Assembly: GCA_041685935.1 (NCBI GenBank) | Contig: JAWLES010000072.1 | Span: 1-11,658, forward strand | Length of the DNA: 11,658 bases | Reading direction: 5' to 3' | From: JAIPEK01 sp041685935 | Lineage (GTDB): Bacteria > Desulfobacterota > Desulfobacteria > Desulfobacterales > Desulfobacteraceae | Shown: positions 1 through 5,918 of the stretch, one piece after another | Layout of the letters: every line of letters begins with the position of its first letter | How positions within the stretch are numbered: position 1 is the stretch's first letter | The notes under the pieces: generated by a model | Told to the model about the DNA's origin: nothing | Databases searched by the model: none | What the model saw: only the letters and a program-made list of their open reading frames with translations | Made by a program: the position numbers and the translations under genes

Positions 1-456
1 GAATCGGACAAGTTATCTTCAATTTTGAAAATTTACGGTGTATACAGGGAAGAGAGCACAGGGGAAACCATCGACTGGAGAGTGCACCGTACCCCGCTCG
101 GACTTTTCCTTTTTGTCATCATCGGGTTTATGGCAGGCATGTTCGGACTCGGTGCGGGATGGGCAAACGTTCCGGTCCTCAACCTTTTGATGGGTGCGCC
201 GCTTAAAATCAGTGTTGCAACCAGCAAATTTCTCCTTTCCATAACAGATACGTCTGCAGCATGGATATACCTCAATAAAGGGGCCGTTATACCTATGATG
301 GTTGTTCCCTCACTTGTGGGAATCATGCTCGGCTCGTTTATCGGGGTGCGGCTGCTCAAAATCGCCAAACCCGTATTTGTAAGATGGATGGTGATCGTCA
401 TTCTTGCCTTTGCCGGACTGAAAGCTTTGTCAAAAGGGCTTGGATGGGGACTGTAA
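1..456 (+). CDS. TauE/SafE-family anion/sulfite exporter, C-terminal part (5' end outside the window)
   Basis: The frame is open from base 1 to a TAA at 454-456, giving the last 151 residues. A TTG at 25 could be read as a start, but the frame continues upstream and the family is about twice this length, so the gene is cut by the window edge. The visible part has a short hydrophilic linker (about residues 9-33) and then about four hydrophobic segments. These include a glycine-rich FMAGMFGLGAGWANVPVLN stretch and the S-V-A-T-S-K-F motif, typical of the second repeat of TauE/SafE permeases. Family members export sulfite, sulfoacetate or related organosulfur anions across the inner membrane. The substrate here cannot be told. 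The next gene starts 61 bases downstream on the same strand and is probably cotranscribed. Confidence 0.85.
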   Translation, partial: ESDKLSSILKIYGVYREESTGETIDWRVHRTPLGLFLFVIIGFMAGMFGLGAGWANVPVLNLLMGAPLKISVATSKFLLSITDTSAAWIYLNKGAVIPMMVVPSLVGIMLGSFIGVRLLKIAKPVFVRWMVIVILAFAGLKALSKGLGWGL

Positions 457-504
457 CGCCTGATAATTCAGGACTCAGGTTTCAACCTTCACCAATTCAT
501 AAAC

Positions 505-510
505 AAGGAG
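505..510 (+). promoter_or_regulatory. Ribosome binding site of the small membrane protein gene
   Basis: AAGGAG lies 7 bases ahead of the ATG at 518. It fixes the start of the downstream reading frame. No promoter is evident in the 61-base gap, which fits cotranscription with the exporter gene. Confidence 0.75.
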
Positions 511-517
511 AAATATA

Positions 518-946
518 ATGAACCAGGACAACAACGCAAGACTTGAAGCAAGCGATGAGCAGGTGCTGTATGCTTCTATCTTAAATATAGGAATGTATGC
601 AGGGCTTGCCATGCTGTTGATTACATTCGCCCTTTATGTTTTCGGAATCGTGGCTCCCTACATTCCGGTGGAAAAACTTTCCGACTTTTGGACATTGAGC
701 GCGCATGATTTCCTTGCGCACTTCAATATCCAGGACGGATGGGGATGGGTGGCCATGCTCGGATACGGCGATTTTCTGAATTTTATCGGTATCGCATTTC
801 TGTCCGGGGTAACCATTATCTGTTACGCTGCAATCATTCCGACGCTGCTGAGAAACAAGGACATGATCTATGTAGTGATTGCAATACTGGAAGTGATAGT
901 TCTTGTAGCGGCTGCATCCGGATTCATCTCGGTCGGCGGTCATTAA
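518..946 (+). CDS. Small three-helix membrane protein paired with the TauE/SafE exporter (DUF1634-like)
   Basis: The product has 142 residues: a hydrophilic N-terminus (1-17), a membrane helix at about 21-46, an amphipathic segment with several aromatic residues (about 50-82), and two further helices at about 85-110 and 116-138. There is no signal peptide or catalytic motif. Small three-helix proteins of the DUF1634 type are often encoded beside TauE/SafE permeases, and size, topology and position fit that pattern. The DUF1634 assignment is by resemblance and was not tested with a profile. It may be an accessory subunit of the exporter (inference). The ATG start has a good AAGGAG site, and the gene ends 33 bases before a strong terminator, so it closes this transcription unit. 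Confidence 0.7.
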   Translation: MNQDNNARLEASDEQVLYASILNIGMYAGLAMLLITFALYVFGIVAPYIPVEKLSDFWTLSAHDFLAHFNIQDGWGWVAMLGYGDFLNFIGIAFLSGVTIICYAAIIPTLLRNKDMIYVVIAILEVIVLVAAASGFISVGGH

Positions 947-979
947 AGTCAACAAAGTCAACTGAGCTTTCAACCATTT

Positions 980-1009
980 CAGGGAGAGCGTTGCCAAACG
1001 TTCTCCCTG
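980..1009 (+). terminator. Rho-independent terminator of the exporter operon
   Basis: A 13-bp stem (980-992 with 997-1009, one G-U pair in the RNA) closes a GCCA loop and is followed by TTTTCCTT. It starts 33 bases after the stop at 946. In the other direction the stem is followed by GAAATGG rather than a T-run, so it should act mainly on plus-strand transcription. It may still cap the 3' end of the convergent brkB-like message, which stops at 1037. Confidence 0.85.
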
Positions 1010-1036
1010 TTTTCCTTCCAGTTCATCCGGTGATAT

Positions 1037-2308
1037 TTATATATCCGTCAGCAACCGCTCCCCTTTGGACTCAAAGCCCGCGTGGCTGATATCATCAAGA
1101 CTCTGTTCAAGCACCTCCACCTCCTGGCCCCCTGCAAGGGCAATATCCGTGTCGCCGTGTCTTTCAAGCGCCACAAGCACCTCCATGACACTCAGGGATT
1201 CAATTGGTCTTGCCGGTTGATACCCTTCGTTTTCCTCTTTCAGACTCACCCTGGAAAGAACGCCTGCTTGAACCAGGTTGAATAAAAACAGCTTGGTGAT
1301 TTTAAACGGTACCTTGAGCTCGTCCGACATCTCACTGCAGGTCATGGGAGATTCCCCCTTCCTGAAACGGCTCACGCAAAGATGAACGATTCGAAGACAA
1401 ATCAGTTTGCGACTCCGGATGCTGATTCCATCGTATGTCATATCCTGATCATCGATATTGTTGACATTCTCTAAGGCAAACGAAATTTCCGCCCCGATCA
1501 ACAGGATGATCCAGCTGACCTGCAGCCATATTATAAACAGCGGCAAAGCGGCAAAGCTCCCGTATATTGCGTTGTAGTGGGACACGCCGACCTGGAGGTT
1601 GAGATAGATGATCTGTCCGATCTGGTACAAACTTCCTGCGATGATTCCCCCTACAGCCGCTGTCTTGATATTCACCCTGGTATTGGGAATAAAAATGTAG
1701 AAAAAGATAAAAAGAAGCCATATGGAGGTGAACGGCAGATACTTGAGGGAAAAGGTGATCAAACCCTGGAACGGAATGCTTGAGTTTTCAATAAAATCGG
1801 TGAGCCTGGTGGCCACAAAAATGGTGGCGCTTCCGGAAAAAATCAGAAAAAACGGGGCGACAAACACAAGAGCGATATAATCTGCAAATTTGCGTACGAC
1901 GGGCCTGCTTTCCTTTACCCACCATATTGTATTGAAAGACTCCTCAATGTGGCTGATCATTTTAATCACCGCCCACACCAGAAACACAACCCCCAGTCCT
2001 GCTATGATTCCGCCTTTGGTCCGCTGCAGAAGATTGAGGGAAAAAGTAATCACCTGGTTGATAACCTCTTCCTGGCCTGGAAAAGTATCAAAAAGCCTTT
2101 GTTCCAGCATTTTTTCAACACCGAATCCCTTTGAGATACCAAAGGCCATTGCCAGAACCGGAACAATGGAAAGAAGGGTATACAGTGTAAGGGCTGATGC
2201 CCTGAGATTGCACTGGTCCTCTTTAAAGCATTTTGCTGCGAATGCGAAACACCTTGCATACCGCTTCAGACTGAACCAAACCTTATCAACCGCTGCTTTT
2301 GTGTTCAT
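1037..2308 (-). CDS. YihY/BrkB-family inner-membrane protein with C-terminal winged-helix-like domain
   Basis: The product has 423 residues. After a short cytoplasmic N-terminus there are about six membrane segments, at roughly 42-63, 100-120, 140-165, 188-207, 217-237 and 248-278. Family hallmarks are the N-R-A-S-A-L-T-L-Y-T-L-L-S-I-V-P block (34-50) and Y-N-A-I-Y-G-S-F-A-A-L-P-L-F-I-I-W-L (245-262). The tail (about 300-385) looks like a winged helix, as in longer members. The family was once annotated as ribonuclease BN, wrongly, and its transport or envelope role is unsettled. I chose the ATG at 2308 over a GTG at 2335 because AGGAGG sits just ahead of it and no such site precedes the GTG. 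The ATG overlaps the stop of the upstream oleD-like gene (ATGA), suggesting translational coupling. Confidence 0.88.
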   Translation of the reverse strand: MNTKAAVDKVWFSLKRYARCFAFAAKCFKEDQCNLRASALTLYTLLSIVPVLAMAFGISKGFGVEKMLEQRLFDTFPGQEEVINQVITFSLNLLQRTKGGIIAGLGVVFLVWAVIKMISHIEESFNTIWWVKESRPVVRKFADYIALVFVAPFFLIFSGSATIFVATRLTDFIENSSIPFQGLITFSLKYLPFTSIWLLFIFFYIFIPNTRVNIKTAAVGGIIAGSLYQIGQIIYLNLQVGVSHYNAIYGSFAALPLFIIWLQVSWIILLIGAEISFALENVNNIDDQDMTYDGISIRSRKLICLRIVHLCVSRFRKGESPMTCSEMSDELKVPFKITKLFLFNLVQAGVLSRVSLKEENEGYQPARPIESLSVMEVLVALERHGDTDIALAGGQEVEVLEQSLDDISHAGFESKGERLLTDI

Positions 2309-3315
2309 TCTCCTCCTTTTTGCTGCTGAAGCCACTGTTTAAGATGGAAAAGGCCCTCCCGAATGGACACCCTGGGCTCGTATCCCAGATCCGTTACAGC
2401 CCGTGTGATATCAAACCAGTGGGAGGTGGCCAGCTCCTTTGCAACAAACCGGGTCATGGGAGGCTCGCTTTGAATACGGAACAGCGTGTACACCATTTCC
2501 AGCATCCACCCTGCAAGATATGCTGTTTTACCTGAAATCCTTCCCTTTATCGGTTCGAGCCCTGCAGCCTCCAGAAACGCATCAGCCATGTCCCATTTCG
2601 AAACCGGCTCATTCTGGCTGATAAAATAAATATTCCCGGACAAGCCCGAATTCTCAGCCAGCCTGTCTGAAGCGAGTAGATGCGCATCTGCTGCATTGTC
2701 AACGTACACCGTGTCAACAAGATCATCAGCCGGGCCGATTCTTTTCAGCCTTTTGGCCCTGCTGATAATCCCTGGGACAAGGTGGGTGTCTCCCGGCCCC
2801 CATATCAGATGGGGGCGCAAAATAATGGAGCAAAGCCCGTTCCGTGCAGCCTCAACAACTATTTTTTCCGCCATGGCCTTGGTTTCAGGGTAATAACCGC
2901 AATATTTTTCAGGATACGGAACGCTCTCATCCACTCCTTCCATATCAGTTCCGTCAAATACCACGCTTGGTGAACTGGTGTAAATAAACCTGGACACTTC
3001 CTTTTCAAGGCAGGCCTTTACCAGTGTTTTCGTTCCCAGGACGTTAGGTTTGTAAAATTCCTCCCATTTGCCCCACACACCGGCCCGGGCAGCCGCATGA
3101 TAGACTGTATCGATCCCTTCCACCGTACGCGCCACTACTCCTGGATCGCATATGTCCCCCTGTATCTGGCGGACCCCCATGTCGGAAAGATCCTGATACC
3201 GGCTTCTGGAAAGGGATGTAACACCTGCCCCTTTTTCAACAAGTTTTTTGACAACCGCTTTACCGAGGAACCCGCCTCCCCCGGTCACCAGCGCATTTTC
3301 AGGATTATCCGGCAA
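2305..3315 (-). CDS. OleD-like NAD(P)-dependent 2-alkyl-3-oxoalkanoate reductase (extended SDR)
   Basis: The product has 336 residues, the usual length for the family. The Rossmann dinucleotide motif is T-G-G-G-G-F-L-G (11-18). Other marks are D54 in the Q-G-D-I-C-D stretch, the Y-T-S-S-P-S-V-V-F-D-G strand (112-122) and catalytic Y142-P-E-T-K146. The A-G-V-W-G, D-G-T-D-M-E-G-V-D-E-S and late S-H-W-F-D-I blocks resemble OleD, which reduces the beta-keto acid made by OleA in head-to-head olefin synthesis. Generic 3-beta-hydroxysteroid-dehydrogenase-like SDRs are the alternative. No oleA, oleB or oleC lies in the window. The start is TTG with a GGGGGG-containing site 4 bases upstream; there is no better start ahead of the Rossmann motif. 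A palindrome lies 11 bases upstream of the start. The stop overlaps the next gene by 4 nt. Confidence 0.8.
   Translation of the reverse strand: MPDNPENALVTGGGGFLGKAVVKKLVEKGAGVTSLSRSRYQDLSDMGVRQIQGDICDPGVVARTVEGIDTVYHAAARAGVWGKWEEFYKPNVLGTKTLVKACLEKEVSRFIYTSSPSVVFDGTDMEGVDESVPYPEKYCGYYPETKAMAEKIVVEAARNGLCSIILRPHLIWGPGDTHLVPGIISRAKRLKRIGPADDLVDTVYVDNAADAHLLASDRLAENSGLSGNIYFISQNEPVSKWDMADAFLEAAGLEPIKGRISGKTAYLAGWMLEMVYTLFRIQSEPPMTRFVAKELATSHWFDITRAVTDLGYEPRVSIREGLFHLKQWLQQQKGGE
2309..2318 (-). promoter_or_regulatory. Ribosome binding site that decides the brkB-like start
   Basis: On the minus strand AAGGAGG (2318-2312) is followed by AGA and then ATG (2308-2306). The site lies inside the last codons of the upstream gene. 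It supports the ATG over the in-frame GTG nine codons upstream. The 3-nt spacing is short but workable. Confidence 0.65.
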
Positions 3316-3325
3316 CTATCCCCCC

Positions 3326-3340
3326 TTTGTACAGTACAAA
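3326..3340. promoter_or_regulatory. Perfect 15-bp palindrome, candidate operator
   Basis: TTTGTACAGTACAAA is two 7-bp arms around a central A. It lies in the divergent region between the oleD-like gene (start 3315, minus) and the NUDIX gene (start 3431, plus), directly upstream of the oleD-like ribosome binding site. Size and symmetry suit a homodimeric repressor such as a TetR-family protein. I cannot match it to a known consensus, and no regulator gene lies next to it. Confidence 0.5.
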
Positions 3341-3365
3341 CCGTTTGCGTAAAATTAAAATTCCT

Positions 3366-3394
3366 TTGCGTTCAGGCCCTCTTCCATGTAAAAT
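3366..3394 (+). promoter_or_regulatory. Candidate sigma70-type promoter of the NUDIX gene
   Basis: TTGCGT (3366-3371) and TAAAAT (3389-3394) are separated by 17 bases. Transcription would start near 3401, downstream of the ATG at 3398, which supports the ATG at 3431 as the true start. The -35 box falls inside the second copy of a TTTGCGT direct repeat. Confidence 0.45.
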
Positions 3395-3430
3395 ATCATG
3401 GTTTTTCACAATATAATAAAAGAGTCATCA

Positions 3431-4036
3431 ATGAAAGTAAAAGAAAAAGTACTTTGTGTGAAAAGGGAGGATTTGCCCGAAACCTGGGTTTATCCCAAAA
3501 GTATCGTGCGGAATGATCCGGAAGGCTTTTTCCGGACCTGTGCCGAACTGAACGCAGAGTTCAAACAAAGGGACCAAGTGGAAACGGACCCGGCATACAA
3601 ACAGGTCATCCCCTATGTGATTCTTCAGAGTTCCGACCGCTCATATACCGCAGTATACCGCAGAGCCGGGGGAGAAAAAAGGCTGAACGACCTTTGGTCA
3701 GTCGGTATCGGCGGACATGTGAACCCGGTGGACGGGGAGGAAAATGACCGTTCGTTTGAAAACCTTATCCATACCGGCATGATGCGCGAACTTGATGAAG
3801 AGTTCGAAAAAAGGCCGCCTGACGAAGCACCCGTCTTTCTCGGCACCATCAACGAGGACCGGACCGATGTGGGGTCGGTTCACATCGGGGCTGTATTCCG
3901 CATTCTAACCGATAACCGGTCAGGGTACATACCTGGCGACGAACTTGCGGATTTCCAATGGGTCCCCACGTCCGAAGTCAGCTCGCTGAATCTGGAACTC
4001 TGGTCGATTTTCGCACTTAAGCTTATTCAACAATAA
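3431..4036 (+). CDS. NUDIX-family hydrolase-like protein (predicted phosphoesterase, COG4112-like)
   Basis: The product has 201 residues. The mid-section holds S-V-G-I-G-G-H-V-N-P-V-D-G (90-102) and then R119-E-L-D-E-E-F125, the REUxEE core of a Nudix box that coordinates divalent metal. Spacing ahead of this core does not fit the classical Gx5Ex7REUxEE pattern: E110 is followed by eight residues before R119, not seven. This, plus the N-terminal extension of about 60 residues, suggests the divergent COG4112 type. Family enzymes hydrolyse nucleoside diphosphates linked to another moiety; the substrate here is unknown. The frame extends to an ATG at 3398, but the promoter candidate overlaps that codon, and the ATG at 3431 has a weak AAGAG site. 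The 3' end overlaps the chemoreceptor gene by 14 bp on the opposite strand. Confidence 0.72.
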   Translation: MKVKEKVLCVKREDLPETWVYPKSIVRNDPEGFFRTCAELNAEFKQRDQVETDPAYKQVIPYVILQSSDRSYTAVYRRAGGEKRLNDLWSVGIGGHVNPVDGEENDRSFENLIHTGMMRELDEEFEKRPPDEAPVFLGTINEDRTDVGSVHIGAVFRILTDNRSGYIPGDELADFQWVPTSEVSSLNLELWSIFALKLIQQ

Positions 4037-5744
4037 ACCGGTTCACGATTCCGTTGAGTTTCTCCGCCATATCTTTCAGCTCTCCCGCCCGGTTCTGAAC
4101 CTGGGCGCTGTTTTCCGATATACTGGTTGAAGCGCTGGAAACCTCTGCGATATCCTTGGAAATGTCATTGGAAACCTGCGAACTTTCCGCCACGTTCTGA
4201 TTGACCTCCTGGATGCCGGAAGAGAGCTGTTCCACATTTGTGGATATTTCCCCTGTGGCGGATGACTGCTCCTCAATTGCCGAGGCGATGGAGCCGACGA
4301 TCTCCTGGGTGCTGCTGATGGCCGATGTCACCTCGGAAATCGATTCCGCCGTATGACCGGACACATTCTGGATATTGTCGATCTGGGCCTTGATATCAAC
4401 GGTTGCCTCTGATGTCTGACCGGCAAGAGCCTTGATCTCGGTTGCCACAACAGCAAATCCCTTACCTGCGTCACCTGCCCTTGCCGCCTCTATGGTCGCG
4501 TTCAGGGCCAGAAGGTTCACCTGTTCAGATATATCCGAAATCGTCTCCACAACCTTGCCCACGGAGTTGGCTGCCTCTTTCAGCTTGTTCATCTGGGAAG
4601 ATGCGTCACTGGTTTTTTGTGAAGCCTCTTCTGATATGCTTCTTGCCTTTTCCGCATTGGATGCGATCTCCCGTATGGTGGAATTCATCTCTTCGGCAGC
4701 AGAGGCCACCATGTTTGCATTGCTGGACGATTCCTCCATGGAAGCGGCCACGCTGTTGAGGCTTGAACTCATCTCCTCTGCAGCAGTGGCGACACTTTCC
4801 GCCTTGTCAGACATTGACCTGGCACCACTGGACATTTCGTCAGAAATACCTGAAAGCTGGTTGGAAGACTTGTCCACGCTGGAAGATTCCCTGGCCAGCT
4901 GTTTGATCATGGTCTGCAGATTTTCAAGGAACACGTTAAACCACTTGGCAAGCTCTCCGAGTTCATCCTTGGAATTGATATCGATACGTTTGGTCAGGTC
5001 CCCTTCCCCTTCTGCAATATCCCTGAAACTGGCGATCATGGAATTCAAGGACCGGGTGATGCCGAACACGATAAACAGGCAGAGCGCTGCAATTGCCAGA
5101 AACAGAAGACCGGAAATGGTCAGCATCTGGATTTCCATGGACCAGACCTTTTTGTTGATGGACTCTTCCGTCTCCTTTTTATACGTATCAATGTTGTCAA
5201 TATATACGCCGGTGGCGATCCACATATCCGTTCCGGGAATCATTTCCGCATAACTGATCTTGGGCGTATCCCCGACCCCGGGTTTATCCCAGACATATCG
5301 TACAAATCCGCCTCCATTTTCGGCCTGTTCGTACAGTTCCACAAACAACATAACCCCGTTTTTGTCTTTCAAGTTTCCCATATCTTTTCCGACCAGATCC
5401 TGATTGATATGAGAGAGCACAACCGTTTCCCGACCCGTAAAAAAATATCCGGAATCATCCTCTTCATACCTGATACTGTTGAGTAGCCGGTTGATGATGG
5501 CGGTTTTTCTCTTTTCTTCCTTCACATCAGAAAGCCTCTTCCCCAAAGCCACGGCCATGGAATGAGTCGCCACCTTGAGCTTTGCCTTCTGGTCCTCAAG
5601 CATCACCTTTTCCGTGGCAGTAAGACCCATGTCCCTCACGCTGTTGCTGCTGTTTATGGCAAACCAGGCCATGCATGCGAACAGAACCAGGATTAAAACA
5701 ATAATGATGTACATTCTCTGTTTTACAGTGAATCGGTTCAGCAT
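4023..5744 (-). CDS. Methyl-accepting chemotaxis protein with periplasmic Cache domain
   Basis: The product has 573 residues. TM1 is at about 11-31, with a periplasmic sensor at 32-204 whose D-D-S-G-Y-F-F (96-102) and D-L-V-G-K-D (116-121) stretches point to a single Cache (sCache_2-like) fold. TM2 follows at about 206-228, HAMP at 229-281, and then a long coiled-coil signalling domain. The hairpin tip (about 405-434, containing N-L-L-A-L-N-A-T-I-E-A-A-R-A-G) is the CheA/CheW contact and is strongly conserved. No C-terminal CheR-tethering pentapeptide is present. sCache_2 receptors often bind small carboxylic acids. Its position next to TRAP genes suggests it may sense the transported acid (inference). 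I chose the ATG at 5744, with AAGGAGG 4 bases ahead, over an upstream TTG at 5789. A promoter candidate lies at 5824-5852. Confidence 0.92.
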   Translation of the reverse strand: MLNRFTVKQRMYIIIVLILVLFACMAWFAINSSNSVRDMGLTATEKVMLEDQKAKLKVATHSMAVALGKRLSDVKEEKRKTAIINRLLNSIRYEEDDSGYFFTGRETVVLSHINQDLVGKDMGNLKDKNGVMLFVELYEQAENGGGFVRYVWDKPGVGDTPKISYAEMIPGTDMWIATGVYIDNIDTYKKETEESINKKVWSMEIQMLTISGLLFLAIAALCLFIVFGITRSLNSMIASFRDIAEGEGDLTKRIDINSKDELGELAKWFNVFLENLQTMIKQLARESSSVDKSSNQLSGISDEMSSGARSMSDKAESVATAAEEMSSSLNSVAASMEESSSNANMVASAAEEMNSTIREIASNAEKARSISEEASQKTSDASSQMNKLKEAANSVGKVVETISDISEQVNLLALNATIEAARAGDAGKGFAVVATEIKALAGQTSEATVDIKAQIDNIQNVSGHTAESISEVTSAISSTQEIVGSIASAIEEQSSATGEISTNVEQLSSGIQEVNQNVAESSQVSNDISKDIAEVSSASTSISENSAQVQNRAGELKDMAEKLNGIVNRFIVE

Positions 5745-5755
5745 CTCTCCTCCTT
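5745..5755 (-). promoter_or_regulatory. Ribosome binding site that decides the chemoreceptor start
   Basis: Minus-strand AAGGAGG (5755-5749) is followed by AGAG and the ATG at 5744. It directs initiation 15 codons inside the longest frame, so that the protein starts with a short positively charged tail before TM1, as is usual for chemoreceptors. Confidence 0.75.
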
Positions 5756-5823
5756 CAAACGGATTGTTTTCTTTGAGTGGCAGGAACAACTGGCCTTTAT
5801 GGTACAGGAAACATTATATAAAT

Positions 5824-5852
5824 ACCATAAAAGAATTGAATCCTCATGTCAA
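5824..5852 (-). promoter_or_regulatory. Sigma70-like promoter of the chemoreceptor gene with AT-rich upstream tract
   Basis: On the minus strand a perfect TTGACA (5852-5847), a 17-base spacer and TATGGT (5829-5824) give a good sigma70 match. Transcription would start near 5817, leaving a leader of about 73 nt. Directly upstream lies a run of T then A/T-only sequence (about 5851-5883), the composition of an UP element that contacts the RNA polymerase alpha subunit. No sigma28-like or sigma54-like motif, common for flagellar and chemotaxis genes, was seen here. Confidence 0.6.
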
Positions 5853-5918
5853 AAAAAAATCATATTCATTTTTTTAAAAAAATACATTCGGAAAAAACAA
5901 AGGGGAAAAACTGGAAAG

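Noticed and set aside
459..472. Small hairpin CCTGA-TAAT-TCAGG between the exporter and the small membrane protein
   Set aside because: The 5-bp stem has no T-run, is too weak for a terminator, and lies within an apparent operon. It may be chance.
3398..3430. Upstream ATG start for the NUDIX gene
   Set aside because: It overlaps the predicted transcription start and would add 11 residues with no family support. The ATG at 3431 fits the promoter better.
4432..5253. Long plus-strand open frame (273 codons) inside the chemoreceptor gene
   Set aside because: It is the antisense shadow of the repetitive, Ala/Ser-rich coiled-coil signalling domain. It has no ribosome binding site, and the minus-strand product is an unmistakable chemoreceptor.
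5868..5883. ATTTTTTTAAAAAAAT palindrome followed on the minus strand by a T-run, as a dctM terminator
   Set aside because: The stem is A/T only and would be weak in RNA, and it lies against the TTGACA of the chemoreceptor promoter. An UP-element reading fits better. No convincing terminator for the dctM operon is visible.
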